A stretch of 64,000 bases of DNA, from contig NZ_JABANU010000012.1 of the NCBI RefSeq assembly GCF_016238445.1, forward strand, positions 1 through 64,000. The letters run 5' to 3'. Below are positions 27,572-37,595 of the stretch, in pieces. The stretch comes from Staphylococcus canis. GTDB lineage: Bacteria; Bacillota; Bacilli; Staphylococcales; Staphylococcaceae. A program made the translations under genes and the position numbers. The notes below the pieces were generated by a model. It ran no database searches and had not been told where the DNA came from. It saw only the letters and a program-made list of their open reading frames with translations. The stretch's first letter is position 1, and each line of letters starts with the position of its first letter.

Positions 27572-28915
27572 ATGAATTCGGAGCAACAAAAATTAAAACC
27601 GACGATTGGATTGTTCACAGCAATTACAATAGTTGTTGGAACAATTATTGGATCGGGGGTTTTCGTTAAGCCGAGTTCTGTACTGGAGTACGCGGGTACG
27701 AACAATATGGCATTGTGGGCATGGCTTATTGGTGGAGTTCTTACTTTAGCATCTGGCCTTACAATTGCTGAGGTGGGTGCACAAATTACACGTACAGGTG
27801 GCTTATATGCTTACATAAAAGATATATATGGTTCATTTTGGGGGTATTTAACTGGTTATGCATTAACGGTATTATATGGTCCTGCAATTATCGTATCGTT
27901 AATTCTATTTCTAGGCATACTGATTACTAATTTTTTTGGTATGGACGGAATATGGACTGTGCCAATAGGAACAGGTATTTTTCTGTTTTTGCTTGTAGTT
28001 AATATCGTCGATTCGCATTATGCGAATAGTGTTCAAAATATCACGACGCTTGCTAAATTAATTCCAATCTTTGCTATTGTGATTTTTGGTTTGATTTTAG
28101 GTAATGAAGGTGTTTTTGGTTATGACGTTACAGATGTAATTTTAAAACATGATGGTACAGTTAACTTTGGTCGTGCGGTACTTGCTACATTATTTGCATA
28201 CGATGGTTGGATTATGTTGACGACAATGTCTGGTGAAATGAAGCGACCACAAAAAGATTTGCCGCTTGCTATGTTAATTGGCATACTTATCGTTACACTT
28301 GTTTATATCTTAATTAATGTTGCGATATTTAAAATACTACCGGCACCAGACGTTTACTTATTAGGTAATAGTGTAAGTGTTGAAGCGGCAACTGTAATTT
28401 TTGGTAGTTTAGGCGCGAAAATTGTAAATATTGGATTGATCGTTTCAATTATTGGAACACTTAACGGAAAACTTATCACATTTCCACGTATTCCATTTGC
28501 TATGGCGCAAGACCATTTATTGCCAGGATCCAAATATGTACAACATATTAGTAGACGATTCGAAACGCCAATTGGGGCTCATTTAGTTATGACGGCGTTA
28601 ACACTCATTATTTTAACTTTAAGTGTGGCATTTCCGGATATTTTTGATGCTGATTATTTATCTGAAATTACAATATTCATCATTTATTTCTTCTATGTAG
28701 CTTCTTTTGTAGGCTTATTTATATTAAGACGTAGAAATAAAGGAATAAAACGTTCTTATTCTGTACCGTTATATCCCATTTTACCTATTTTGGCGATGAT
28801 GGGTGGATTGTTTATTATTATTAATACATTAGTGTCGGATCCAATGGGTACAGGAATTGCGCTTATAGGCCTACTCGTAGGTGTACCTATTTATTGGTTG
28901 AAAACACATCAATAA
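27572..28915 (+). CDS. APC/LAT-type amino acid permease (SteT-like)
   Basis: A 447-residue, 12-helix APC superfamily transporter. Helix I has the classical VVGTIIGSGVFVKPSSV, and helix VI contains ATLFAYDGWIMLTTMSGEM, both typical of L-type amino acid exchangers such as Bacillus SteT (serine/threonine). It is 21 bases upstream of a split ThrE threonine/serine exporter, which makes a serine/threonine role plausible. The ATG follows AAGGGGAG. Regulation by CcpA is possible through a cre-like site. Confidence 0.88.
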   Translation: MNSEQQKLKPTIGLFTAITIVVGTIIGSGVFVKPSSVLEYAGTNNMALWAWLIGGVLTLASGLTIAEVGAQITRTGGLYAYIKDIYGSFWGYLTGYALTVLYGPAIIVSLILFLGILITNFFGMDGIWTVPIGTGIFLFLLVVNIVDSHYANSVQNITTLAKLIPIFAIVIFGLILGNEGVFGYDVTDVILKHDGTVNFGRAVLATLFAYDGWIMLTTMSGEMKRPQKDLPLAMLIGILIVTLVYILINVAIFKILPAPDVYLLGNSVSVEAATVIFGSLGAKIVNIGLIVSIIGTLNGKLITFPRIPFAMAQDHLLPGSKYVQHISRRFETPIGAHLVMTALTLIILTLSVAFPDIFDADYLSEITIFIIYFFYVASFVGLFILRRRNKGIKRSYSVPLYPILPILAMMGGLFIIINTLVSDPMGTGIALIGLLVGVPIYWLKTHQ

Positions 28916-28936
28916 ATTTAAAAGTAGGTGAAAAAT

Positions 28937-29692
28937 ATGACTGAAACACAGCTTACAGATATCGAGGTCACGAATATTGCCATTTTAGCTGGTCGAATAT
29001 TATTAGAGTGTGGTGCTGAAGCTTCTCGCGTAGAAGATACAATGAAGCGAATTGCTGCGAGTTATGGTTATTTTGATACACAAGGCTATGCGCTTAATAT
29101 ATTTATCAATTTTTCGCTTTCACCTGACCACGATACACGTATGGTTAAAATTAACAAAAATGATACCAATTTGCGTAATGTGTTTTTAGTAAATGAAATT
29201 TCGCGTCAAATTTCTAAGCAACAGTTGACATATCAAGACGCGTATCAAATGCTCAAGCGTATCGATCGTCAATCAGATCGTTATAAGTTGTGGCATAAAA
29301 TGTTATTTGCAGGCATGATTTCTATGGGGTTTTTATACTTACAAGATGCGAGTTGGATAGATTTATTCCCAGCTGTATCAGCAGGTGCGCTCGGTTATTT
29401 TGTAACAGAGTGGATGAAAGAAAAACATTTAACATTATTTATTCCAGATATGTTGGGAGCAATCGTGATAGGTATTGTAGCAATTTTGTTGAATCGTTGG
29501 TTAGGTAATCCTAACTTGGCTGCAACAATCACAGCTGCAGTAATGCCTATTGTGCCGGGGGTCTTAATTACAACGGCTATTCAAGATTTATTTGAGCGAC
29601 ATATGTTGATGTTTACCGCAAAATTTTTAGAAGCCATTGTGACCTCATTTGGTATTGGTGCTGGGATTACAACAGCATTTATTCTTTTGTAA
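28937..29692 (+). CDS. ThrE-type threonine/serine exporter, large subunit (DUF1212)
   Basis: A 251-residue protein. The N-terminal cytosolic domain (about 1-115) has the family motif LLECGAEASRVEDTM near residues 17-31. About five membrane helices follow (from ISMGFLYL onward). In corynebacterial ThrE the DUF1212 and DUF3815 parts are fused; here the second part is the next gene. The ATG at 28937 lies six bases after AGGTG; the GTG further upstream is part of that site. It probably exports threonine and serine by the proton motive force together with the next gene. Confidence 0.88.
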   Translation: MTETQLTDIEVTNIAILAGRILLECGAEASRVEDTMKRIAASYGYFDTQGYALNIFINFSLSPDHDTRMVKINKNDTNLRNVFLVNEISRQISKQQLTYQDAYQMLKRIDRQSDRYKLWHKMLFAGMISMGFLYLQDASWIDLFPAVSAGALGYFVTEWMKEKHLTLFIPDMLGAIVIGIVAILLNRWLGNPNLAATITAAVMPIVPGVLITTAIQDLFERHMLMFTAKFLEAIVTSFGIGAGITTAFILL

Positions 29693-29704
29693 GAAGGTGA
29701 ATGC

Positions 29705-30172
29705 ATGACGCTTATTTTAACGTTTATATCTAGCTTTTTAACTGCATTTGGTTTTGCATTTATTTATGATGCGCCAAGACGATTGTTTGTACCAGCTGGT
29801 CTTTGTGGAGGTCTTGGCTACATCGTTTTTTACATTACAAATCATACTTTTCAAATTGACAGTATTTATGCAAGTCTTTGTGGCAGTTTCATATTAGGTT
29901 TAATGAGTCACATTATGGCTAGAGTCTGTAAGGCACCTGTCATTATATTTATGGTACCTGGTATCATACCATTAGTACCTGGGAGTATCTTTTTTAAAGG
30001 TGCGCAAAAGTTATTAACATTAGACTTTAACGAAGCGAATGATATCTTCGTACGTGCCACATTGATTGCAGGTGCGATTGCGGTAGGGTTATTATTTTCA
30101 AACCAAATCGCGAAATCCTATATTAAAAAGCCAACAGCGATGTTCAAAAAGAATATAAATAAATCACATTAA
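29705..30172 (+). CDS. ThrE-type threonine/serine exporter, small subunit (DUF3815)
   Basis: A 155-residue membrane protein with five predicted helices and the family pattern FAFIYDAPRRLFVPAGLCGGLGY near residues 17-39, plus VPGIIPLVPGSIFFKG. It is 12 bases after the DUF1212 gene and is the C-terminal half of the split ThrE system. The basic C-terminal tail is cytosolic. A terminator follows. Confidence 0.88.
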   Translation: MTLILTFISSFLTAFGFAFIYDAPRRLFVPAGLCGGLGYIVFYITNHTFQIDSIYASLCGSFILGLMSHIMARVCKAPVIIFMVPGIIPLVPGSIFFKGAQKLLTLDFNEANDIFVRATLIAGAIAVGLLFSNQIAKSYIKKPTAMFKKNINKSH

Positions 30173-30187
30173 TATTAAATTGACGTG

Positions 30188-30232
30188 TCCTCAATAGTCA
30201 GATTTTAAATATGATCTATTGGGGATTTTTTT
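30188..30232 (+). terminator. Intrinsic terminator of the permease-ThrE operon
   Basis: TCCTCAATAG pairs with CTATTGGGGA (one G-U pair), followed by TTTTTTT. Confidence 0.9.
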
Positions 30233-30334
30233 AATTTAAATATGTGTGAATATTAAGAAATATAACATGTTGAATATGATATAATATAGCTATCAAAACT
30301 TCACATATAAAGGGGTAAAAGGGGGAGGATACGC

Positions 30335-31876
30335 ATGTCGCATCCGAAAGAATCAAGAGTATTAACATTTTACAATCAACCTAAAAAGGATCCGTCGTAT
30401 TCGATTAGCCAGTTGATCGGTTTAATTTTAGGACCTTTACTATTTTTAGGCATCGTATTATGGGTGAGGCCTGATGGATTATCATTTGAAGGGGTTTATG
30501 TGTTAGGAATTGCAGTGTGGATTGCGCTATGGTGGATTACAGAAGCGATTCCTATTCCAGCTACAAGTTTACTACCGCTTGTCTTATTGCCATTGGGCCA
30601 TGTAATGGATAGCGCAACAGTTTCAGCGCAGTACGGGAATGACATCATTTATTTATTTTTAGGGGGATTTATTCTTGCTGTTGCAATGGAAAGATGGGAT
30701 TTACATACCCGTATCGCTTTAAATATTATTAAAGCTATCGGGACAAGTACTGGACGAATATTACTTGGCTTTATGCTTGCTACTGCAGGGTTATCCATGT
30801 TCGTGTCAAATACAGCTGCAGTAATGATTATGATTCCAATCGGGATAGCGATTATTAAAGAAGCACACGAATTAAAAAGTGATCATTCAAATGATGCGTC
30901 ATTAAGCAAATTTGAGCGTGCACTTGTATTGGGTATTGGCTATGCAGGTACTATGGGAGGCCTTGGTACACTTATTGGAACACCACCACTTATTATTTTA
31001 AAAGGACAATATGAATCACATTTTGGTGCTGAGTTGAGTTTTGCAAAATGGATGGTTATTGGGATACCTACAGTATTTTTACTTATTATATTAGCGTGGC
31101 TCTACTTTAAATACATTGCTTTTCGTCACGATATGAAAACTTTACCAGGTGGTCGTCAAGTCATTGAAGATAAATTAACATCACTCGGTAAAGTGAAATA
31201 TGAAGAGAAAGTTGTTTTTATTGTATTTTTAATCGCAAGTTTTTTATGGATTTCAAGAGAATTTCTTTTATCAAAATGGCATTATACAGAGCTTGTGGCT
31301 GACGGGACGATCGCCATGTTTGTAGCCATTCTATTATTTTTAATTCCAGCCAAACATCAGTATAAACGCATTCTTGACTGGTCTGTTGCGAAAGAGTTAC
31401 CTTGGGGTGTGTTGATTTTATTCGGCGGTGGTCTCGCTTTAGCAAAAGGAATTCAAGAAAGTGGTCTTGCCGCATGGTTAGGTGAGCAACTGACATCACT
31501 CAATGGTGTAAGTCCATTGATTATTGTGATTGTCATTACAGTGTTTATCCTATTTTTAACGGAAATTACATCCAATACAGCGACTGCTACAATGATTTTA
31601 CCAATACTTGCCACTTTATCGGTTGCCATTAATGTCCATCCTTTATTGCTAATGGCACCAGCAGCAATGGCAGCTAACTGTGCATATATGTTGCCAGTAG
31701 GAACACCACCAAATGCGATTGTATTTGGAACGGGTAAAATTCAAATTAAAGAAATGGCTATGAAAGGGTTTGCGATGAACGTTATGAGCGTCATTGTTAT
31801 TATTTTAATTGTATACTTTGTAATGCCATTAGTATTAGGAATTGATATGACTCAAAGTATACCAATCAAACATTAA
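30335..31876 (+). CDS. sdcS: Sodium-dependent dicarboxylate symporter (DASS family)
   Basis: A 513-residue DASS transporter, close in length and sequence to S. aureus SdcS, which imports succinate, fumarate and malate with Na+. Signature features are the two SNT substrate/sodium motifs (FVSNTAAVMIMIP near 155 and TSNTATATMILPIL near 415) and the GTPP loops (LIGTPPLIILKG and PVGTPPNAIVFG). The start has GGGGGAGG. A TATAAT lies about 55 bases upstream without a good -35. It is monocistronic. Confidence 0.93.
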   Translation: MSHPKESRVLTFYNQPKKDPSYSISQLIGLILGPLLFLGIVLWVRPDGLSFEGVYVLGIAVWIALWWITEAIPIPATSLLPLVLLPLGHVMDSATVSAQYGNDIIYLFLGGFILAVAMERWDLHTRIALNIIKAIGTSTGRILLGFMLATAGLSMFVSNTAAVMIMIPIGIAIIKEAHELKSDHSNDASLSKFERALVLGIGYAGTMGGLGTLIGTPPLIILKGQYESHFGAELSFAKWMVIGIPTVFLLIILAWLYFKYIAFRHDMKTLPGGRQVIEDKLTSLGKVKYEEKVVFIVFLIASFLWISREFLLSKWHYTELVADGTIAMFVAILLFLIPAKHQYKRILDWSVAKELPWGVLILFGGGLALAKGIQESGLAAWLGEQLTSLNGVSPLIIVIVITVFILFLTEITSNTATATMILPILATLSVAINVHPLLLMAPAAMAANCAYMLPVGTPPNAIVFGTGKIQIKEMAMKGFAMNVMSVIVIILIVYFVMPLVLGIDMTQSIPIKH

Positions 31877-31931
31877 TGATAAAGTTGATGTTCTGAAATA
31901 GAAAAATAATCACTTAATTAAACTGCCCAAC

Positions 31932-31959
31932 TTGAAAAACTGATAAAAAAGAGTAAAAT
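31932..31959 (+). promoter_or_regulatory. Promoter of the DUF1450 gene
   Basis: TTGAAA (31932-31937) and TAAAAT (31954-31959) are 16 bases apart, 36 bases before the start codon. Confidence 0.6.
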
Positions 31960-31995
31960 AAGTAGAGTTAAATTTGATGAGAGGTGGGAAGTTAG

Positions 31996-32328
31996 GTGAA
32001 GAATAAATTTATGGTTTGCGATGATTGCCAGGCGGTTAATGTGAAGAGTGTCATGCAAAAATTAAAAAAGTTAGATCCAGATGCAGAAATTGAAGTAGGT
32101 TGTCAATCTTACTGTGGACCGGGACGACGTAAAACGTTTGCATTTGTAAATAATCGTCCACTTGCAGCACTTACTGAAGAAGAATTGATGGAAAAAGTTG
32201 AAAAGCAACTTCAAAAGCCGCGTGATCCTGAAGAAGAAGAGCGTCTTAGAAAACGTAATGAAGAACGTAAACGCCGTAAAGAAGAACAAGATCGTAAACT
32301 TAAAGAAAAGCTTTCCAAACGTAAATAA
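31996..32328 (+). CDS. DUF1450 family protein with charged C-terminal tail
   Basis: A 110-residue protein. The first 60 residues match DUF1450: CDDCQAVN near the start and [22 protein letters not shown], with four cysteines that could bind metal or an Fe-S cluster. The last 45 residues are almost entirely Glu/Lys/Arg and form a single long charged helix ([20 protein letters not shown]). The start is GTG, preceded by GAGGTGGG. Its function is unknown, and it has its own promoter. Confidence 0.85.
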   Translation: MKNKFMVCDDCQAVNVKSVMQKLKKLDPDAEIEVGCQSYCGPGRRKTFAFVNNRPLAALTEEELMEKVEKQLQKPRDPEEEERLRKRNEERKRRKEEQDRKLKEKLSKRK

Positions 32329-32420
32329 TGATATTAGCTACTTGACGAAGTGGGGATATTACTGACAGTTACATCACTGATTTGCATGTAATATCTTGAA
32401 TATATAAATGTAAGAGATAT

Positions 32421-32460
32421 AGGCAGTTTCATGATAGATTCATGGGGCTGCTTATTTTTT
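32421..32460 (+). terminator. Intrinsic terminator of the DUF1450 gene
   Basis: A 14-pair stem with several G-U pairs (AGGCAGTTTCATGA with TTCATGGGGCTGCTT) and loop TAGA, followed by ATTTTTT. It is 92 bases past the stop. Confidence 0.75.
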
Positions 32461-32718
32461 AGTTGATAGATTCATGTATGATTGTAGTGATAGTGGGAAT
32501 AACTAAAGAAGGCTGAGGTAGCATATAAGAAGGTAATAATCCAACTTGGCTTTGTGGTATAATAAAGGTTATTCCACCTATCAAATCAACTACGATTGAC
32601 ATAGGAAAATAAAGTAGAAGACATATATAGGAAAACACATACTATCCATTTTAAAGTGATCAGTAGCTCTCAAAAGTATAATTTTGTCCTGTTATAAGTC
32701 AATAAGGAGCGATTTTAA
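32461..32718 (+). promoter_or_regulatory. Gene-free leader region with an extended -10 promoter
   Basis: The 390-base gap 32329-32718 holds the DUF1450 terminator and then this stretch. An extended -10 TGGTATAAT ends at 32563 with no clear -35. It is about 155 bases before the GNAT start, implying a long leader or a small RNA. I see no riboswitch motif, no second terminator and no open frame with a ribosome binding site. AAGGAG precedes the GNAT start. Confidence 0.45.
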
Positions 32719-33195
32719 ATGTATGAAGTAAGAATTGCTACACCAGATGATGTAAAAGGGATTCGAGATGTAGCGACTAAAGCATGGTATAACACATATT
32801 TGAATATTTACGCAGCAACAACAGTTAATGAACTTCTTGCGGCATCCTATAATGAAGAGCATTTGTTAAAACGTTTAAAAGAACAATTATTTCTAGTCGC
32901 GATTGAAGATGAAGAAGTTGTAGGATTTGCGAACTTCATTAAAGGTGAAGGTGTGTTTTTAGCAGCGCATTATGTTAGACCATATTCACAAAATAAAGGA
33001 TATGGTCGCATTTTGTTAGAAAAAGGATTAGCGTATCTAGACGATTATGAGGATCTTTATCTTGAAGTGGATAAAAATAATAAGAAAGCTATTTCTTTCT
33101 ATGAAAACCAAGGATTTGAGATTGTACGGACGTATGAACATGTGATGTACGGTGAATCTATGCACCTTGCTTTGATGAAAAAGCAATTAAGATAA
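32719..33195 (+). CDS. GNAT family N-acetyltransferase
   Basis: A 158-residue acetyltransferase. The acetyl-CoA loop is YSQNKGYGRILLEKGL near residues 89-104 (Q-x-x-G-x-G form), followed by LEVDKNNKKAISFYENQGF, the standard GNAT C-terminal motif. The acceptor substrate is unknown. The ATG follows AAGGAGCG. It is 25 bases upstream of the HD phosphohydrolase, so the two may share a transcript. Confidence 0.88.
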   Translation: MYEVRIATPDDVKGIRDVATKAWYNTYLNIYAATTVNELLAASYNEEHLLKRLKEQLFLVAIEDEEVVGFANFIKGEGVFLAAHYVRPYSQNKGYGRILLEKGLAYLDDYEDLYLEVDKNNKKAISFYENQGFEIVRTYEHVMYGESMHLALMKKQLR

Positions 33196-33220
33196 TGTGA
33201 AGGTAAGGAGGATTTTAGAA

Positions 33221-34519
33221 TTGTCAGATCCAGCTTATGTTGATTGCAAGTTATCAGAAGAAAAAGTATTCAAAGATCCAATACATCGATATATTCATGT
33301 TCAGGATCGATTAATATGGGATTTAATTAAAACTAAAGAGTTTCAACGATTACGTAGAATTAAGCAATTGGGTACTTTGAATTTAGCTTTCCATACCGCA
33401 GAACATAGTCGTTTTGGCCATTCTTTAGGAGTGTATGAAATCGTAAGACGTATGATTGACGAAGCGTTTAAAGGACATGATGCATGGGATCCTAAAGATC
33501 GACCATTAGCGATGTGTGCAGCGTTGCTACATGATTTAGGACATGGTCCTTTTTCGCACAGTTTTGAAAAAATATTTGGTACGGATCATGAGGCATATAC
33601 GCAAGCAATTATTACAGGTGACACTGAAGTGAATGCAGTGTTAAAGCGTGTAAGTGTTGAATTCCCAGAACAAGTAGCTTCAGTGATTAATAAATCCCAT
33701 CCCAACAAACTTGTGATTTCAATGATATCGTCTCAAATTGATGCAGATCGAATGGATTATTTACAACGTGACGCTTATTTTACGGGTGTTTCGTATGGAA
33801 TGTTTGATATGGAGCGGATTTTGCGATTAATGCGACCTTCGAAAGATGAGGTACTCATTAAAGATAGTGGGATGCATGCCGTTGAAAACTTCATTATGAG
33901 TCGTTATCAGATGTACTGGCAAATCTATTTTCATCCTGTAAGTCGTGGTGGAGAAGTTTTACTGAACAACTGTTTTAAACGTGCCAAGCATTTATATGAA
34001 GCTGGATATGAATTTAAAGTCGCACCACGTGATTTTGTACCTTTTTTCGAGCAACGCACAACCATTGAATCTTATATTAAGTTAGATGAAGCGGATGTGA
34101 CATTTTATATTAAAGAATGGATGAATGAAGAAGATGAGATATTAAGCGATTTATCACGTCGTTTTATAAATCGAGATCTATTTAAGCACTTACCATTTGA
34201 TGGTTCCATTATTACCATTACAGAATTAGAGGATTTATTTAGAAAAGCTAATATCGATCCTGAGTACTATTTTGTGAGTGATTCGTTCTCTGATTTGCCT
34301 TATGATTATGATCGACCAGGCTCAAATCGTCAGCCTATTCATCTTTTACAAAGACAAGGAGATATTAGAGAAATTAGTAGTCAATCACTTATTATATCTA
34401 GTATTACTGGGATAAAACGTGAGGATTACAAGTTATATTATCCTAAAGAGTTGATTTTAAGTATTGAGGATCCTGAGACAAAAGGAGCTATTATCAATTT
34501 ATTAAATGAACTAAATTAG
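33221..34519 (+). CDS. HD-domain phosphohydrolase (YwfO-like)
   Basis: A 432-residue metal-dependent HD hydrolase related to dNTP triphosphohydrolases and SAMHD1. The N-terminal part has KEFQRLRRIKQLGTLNLAF and HSRFGHSLGVYE. The HD pair is in AALLHDLGHGPFSHSFE near residues 105-121, and the distal aspartate is in SSQIDADRMDYLQRDAYFTG. All four metal ligands appear intact. AAGGAGG lies nine bases before the TTG at 33221; the upstream GTG frame lacks a ribosome binding site. Bacillus YwfO is the nearest relative I recognise; the natural nucleotide substrate is not certain. Confidence 0.88.
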   Translation: MSDPAYVDCKLSEEKVFKDPIHRYIHVQDRLIWDLIKTKEFQRLRRIKQLGTLNLAFHTAEHSRFGHSLGVYEIVRRMIDEAFKGHDAWDPKDRPLAMCAALLHDLGHGPFSHSFEKIFGTDHEAYTQAIITGDTEVNAVLKRVSVEFPEQVASVINKSHPNKLVISMISSQIDADRMDYLQRDAYFTGVSYGMFDMERILRLMRPSKDEVLIKDSGMHAVENFIMSRYQMYWQIYFHPVSRGGEVLLNNCFKRAKHLYEAGYEFKVAPRDFVPFFEQRTTIESYIKLDEADVTFYIKEWMNEEDEILSDLSRRFINRDLFKHLPFDGSIITITELEDLFRKANIDPEYYFVSDSFSDLPYDYDRPGSNRQPIHLLQRQGDIREISSQSLIISSITGIKREDYKLYYPKELILSIEDPETKGAIINLLNELN

Positions 34520-34553
34520 ATACAAAGCATTGTAAATAGAGGAGGACTTTTAA

Positions 34554-35069
34554 ATGGCTCAAAAGAAAGGGTTTAATTTTAATATCATCAAGAAAGATCC
34601 ATTAGATGGACATAAAGGTACCAATATTGGCTCAATTAGTCTAGATAATATTGCACCTGTTTTTATTGATATTGAAGCGCAAGAAGCATTTATTGATATT
34701 GGTGCTATGCATGCACGTGCAGAAGTTGAACGTGGTGTAAAATGGATTACTGATAAAGATACAGTAGATGTAGAAGGTGCTAAAGCGTACTGGCTGTGCT
34801 GGGTTACAACTGAACGCGGTAAAAATGGTCCTTACTATGCGGGATTAACAGCTGCTTATTTACTTGTCAATAAATCCATCAAACGCGGCTATAAAAGTAT
34901 GCCAGAACATGTCAATATGATGGATAAGTCGTTGAAACACAAAGTGATCACTGATCAGATTGGTGCCGACAATCGTAAAGTACTCGCTGACTTTTTAATT
35001 AATCACAATGAAGAAATGTGGCAAAATTCAAGTGATGAATTACGTGATGCTTTAACAAAAAATAGTTAG
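34554..35069 (+). CDS. ywhD: YwhD family protein
   Basis: A 171-residue soluble protein of the YwhD family, conserved in Bacillus and staphylococci and of unknown function. Recognisable blocks are LDGHKGTNIGSISLDNIAPVF (positions 17-37), HARAEVERGVKWI and GPYYAGLTAAYL. It lacks a signal peptide and membrane helices. The ATG follows GAGGAGG. It is 34 bases after the HD gene, as in Bacillus, where ywfO and ywhD lie in the same region. Confidence 0.87.
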   Translation: MAQKKGFNFNIIKKDPLDGHKGTNIGSISLDNIAPVFIDIEAQEAFIDIGAMHARAEVERGVKWITDKDTVDVEGAKAYWLCWVTTERGKNGPYYAGLTAAYLLVNKSIKRGYKSMPEHVNMMDKSLKHKVITDQIGADNRKVLADFLINHNEEMWQNSSDELRDALTKNS

Positions 35070-35101
35070 TGATTGTAATCTACTTATTATAAAACTGTTA
35101 A

Positions 35102-35157
35102 AAAGAACCACTCATACCTGTGCATGATATGCATCTAACACAGTAAGGTGGTTCTTT
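35102..35157 (+). terminator. Hairpin terminator of ywhD
   Basis: AAAGAACCAC pairs with GTGGTTCTTT, with an inner CTGTG/CACAG arm. The U-tail is short (it is mostly within the stem). Confidence 0.75.
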
Positions 35158-35277
35158 CAAGTGACTTCCTTATTATTGTGGTGATTAGTCATTAAAGTAA
35201 TAAGATCATCACCCCTATTTTTCGTTAGATTAAAAAATTCTCATCTCCATGACTCCATCCAATCACTTATTACTATC

Positions 35278-35307
35278 TTAACGGTCGTTTCATATCTATG
35301 TTATAAT
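35278..35307 (+). promoter_or_regulatory. Promoter of ywiB-argS
   Basis: TTAACG (35278-35283) and TATAAT (35302-35307) are 18 bases apart. The start codon at 35345 is 37 bases downstream. Confidence 0.6.
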
Positions 35308-35344
35308 GGTGTGTATTATTTTAAGAAGTAAGGTGATTAAGCCT

Positions 35345-35755
35345 GTGGAGAGACATGTTGATATTAAGACACGACAAATCGTAAAACAAAATGAACAAAA
35401 AGAGAAGTTTATTCATCAAACCCAAGGCATTTGGATGAAGAAAAAATCTGAATATATTCGTTTTGAAGAACAGGTTGAAGATACTCATGTGAATGTTACT
35501 ATCAAATTTGTTGATAACGGTGTTAAAATTATTCGTAAAGGCGATATTAACATGACACTGCATTTTGTAGAAGGACATGATACTGTGACGTATTACCATA
35601 TTCCTGAAGGGAAAATGGTCTTCACTGTACATACTTTAAGTATTCTTCATTTTGTCACTGATGAAGGTGGTAAACTTAAAGTGCACTATGAATTATATCA
35701 AGATGATGAGAAGATGGGTGTCTATCAATACGAAATGACTTATAAAGAATCGTGA
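35345..35755 (+). CDS. ywiB: DUF1934 family protein (YwiB-like)
   Basis: A 136-residue beta-rich protein of the YwiB/DUF1934 family, a lipocalin-like barrel of unknown function. Blocks seen are [22 protein letters not shown] and [21 protein letters not shown]. The GTG at 35345 follows AGGTGA at eight bases; the longer frame begins inside the promoter and cannot be used. It directly precedes argS, the same order as in Bacillus. Confidence 0.85.
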   Translation: MERHVDIKTRQIVKQNEQKEKFIHQTQGIWMKKKSEYIRFEEQVEDTHVNVTIKFVDNGVKIIRKGDINMTLHFVEGHDTVTYYHIPEGKMVFTVHTLSILHFVTDEGGKLKVHYELYQDDEKMGVYQYEMTYKES

Positions 35756-35768
35756 AAGGAGCGACGAG

Positions 35769-37427
35769 ATGAATATTGTCGAACAAGTTAAACAAACACT
35801 AGTGCAAGAAATCAAACAAAGTATTCAAAAAGCACAACTTACTGATGAAGTGCCAAATATTAAAATTGAGATTCCAAAAGATACTAAAAATGGTGATTAC
35901 TCTACAAACATTGCGATGGTACTCACTAAGATTGCTAAGCGAAACCCTCGTGAAATTGCACAGCTCATCGTCGACCATTTTGATCAAGATGCGGCTCATG
36001 TGGAATCTATTGACATTGCAGGCCCTGGTTTTATTAATTTCTATCTCAATTCAAGTTATTTATATGATGTCATTGATGATGCACTTCAAAAAGGTTCACA
36101 GTTTGGTCGTGTTGAAACACCAAAAGACTCTAAGATTTTATTAGAATATGTATCAGCTAACCCGACAGGTGATTTACACATTGGGCATGCACGTAATGCA
36201 GCAGTAGGTGATACACTAAGTAATATTCTTGATGCTGCAGGGTATGATGTAACACGTGAATATTATATTAATGACGCAGGGAATCAAATCTCGAATTTAG
36301 CCTTATCAATCGAAGCACGTTACCTTCAAAGTTTAGGGCAAGATGCCGATATGCCAAAAGATGGTTATCATGGTCAAGATATAAAAAATATTGGCCAAGA
36401 TCTTGCAGAAAAACGTCCAGATTTAAAAGAAATGTCTGATGAAGCACGCTTAAAAGCATTTAGACAGTTAGGTGTCGATTATGAAATGAAGAAGTTAAAA
36501 CAAGACCTTGCAGACTTTAATACACACTTCGATAATTGGTTTAGTGAAACTTCTTTATATGAAAATCATGAGATTCAGGCAGTTCTTAAAAAAATGAAAG
36601 AACTCGGATTCACTTATGAAAAAGATGGGGCTACTTGGTTACGTACAACAGATTTTAGTGATGATAAAGACCGTGTACTTATCAAAAAAGACGGAACTTA
36701 TACGTACTTTCTTCCAGACATCGCATACCACTATGATAAAATTCAACGTGGTAATGACCAATTGATTAATTTATTTGGTGCAGATCACCATGGATACATT
36801 AATCGACTTAAAGCCTCTATGGAAACATTTGGTGTTGATAGTAAGCGTTTAGAAATTCAAATTATGCAAATGGTTCGACTCATGCAAAATGGTGAAGAAG
36901 TTAAAATGAGCAAGAGAACAGGTAACGCGATTACATTACGTGAAATTATGGACGAAGTTGGCGTAGATGCAGCACGTTATTTCTTAACAATGCGTAGCCC
37001 GGATACACATTTCGACTTTGATATGGAACTTGCTAAATCACAATCACAAGATAACCCTGTATATTATGCACAATATGCTCATGCACGTATTAGTTCAATT
37101 CTTCGCCAAGCTAAAGAAAAAGGATATGAAGTTAAATCAGGTGGTCAATATGATTTAATCACAAATGAAAAAGCGATTGAACTATTGAAAAAAGTTGCAG
37201 AATTTGAAGCGACTATCGAAAGTGCGGCAGAAGCGCGTGCACCTCACCGTATGACAAATTACATTCAAGATTTAGCAGCACACTTCCACAAATTTTATAA
37301 TGCGGAGAAGGTACTAACTGAACAAGAAGAAAAGACCCAAGCACATTTAGCTTTAATTGAAGCGACACGAATTACTTTGAGAAATGCTTTACACTTAGTG
37401 GGTGTCACTGCACCTGAATCAATGTAA
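35769..37427 (+). CDS. argS: Arginyl-tRNA synthetase
   Basis: A 552-residue class I aminoacyl-tRNA synthetase that charges tRNA-Arg. Domains in order: the N-terminal Add-1 domain (1-110), the HIGH motif as HIGHARNAA near 137-145, the catalytic insert, a KMSK-type loop as KMSKRTG near 379-385, and the DALR anticodon-binding domain (from about 430). The ATG follows AAAGGAG, and the gene is 13 bases after ywiB. All motifs are intact. Confidence 0.97.
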   Translation: MNIVEQVKQTLVQEIKQSIQKAQLTDEVPNIKIEIPKDTKNGDYSTNIAMVLTKIAKRNPREIAQLIVDHFDQDAAHVESIDIAGPGFINFYLNSSYLYDVIDDALQKGSQFGRVETPKDSKILLEYVSANPTGDLHIGHARNAAVGDTLSNILDAAGYDVTREYYINDAGNQISNLALSIEARYLQSLGQDADMPKDGYHGQDIKNIGQDLAEKRPDLKEMSDEARLKAFRQLGVDYEMKKLKQDLADFNTHFDNWFSETSLYENHEIQAVLKKMKELGFTYEKDGATWLRTTDFSDDKDRVLIKKDGTYTYFLPDIAYHYDKIQRGNDQLINLFGADHHGYINRLKASMETFGVDSKRLEIQIMQMVRLMQNGEEVKMSKRTGNAITLREIMDEVGVDAARYFLTMRSPDTHFDFDMELAKSQSQDNPVYYAQYAHARISSILRQAKEKGYEVKSGGQYDLITNEKAIELLKKVAEFEATIESAAEARAPHRMTNYIQDLAAHFHKFYNAEKVLTEQEEKTQAHLALIEATRITLRNALHLVGVTAPESM

Positions 37428-37447
37428 TATCAACGTGTAAATATGAC

Positions 37448-37551
37448 AAAATAAAGTTGAGACAAAGTATGTATGATTTATGAGTAAGTGAGCTCAAATG
37501 ACGCTATTATATATGGAAAACGATACGTATTAATGTCTTGACTTTATTTTT
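37448..37551 (+). terminator. Long-loop terminator of argS
   Basis: AAAATAAAGTTGAGACA pairs with TGTCTTGACTTTATTTT, followed by T. The loop is about 70 bases. The stem resembles that of the terminator at 6093-6150. Confidence 0.75.
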
Positions 37552-37595
37552 GTATGTACATAATTTGAATGATTAAAACACAAGGGAGCATCATC

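Noticed and set aside
31218-31499. 93-codon minus-strand frame inside sdcS
   Set aside because: Antisense shadow of a conserved transporter with no ribosome binding site.
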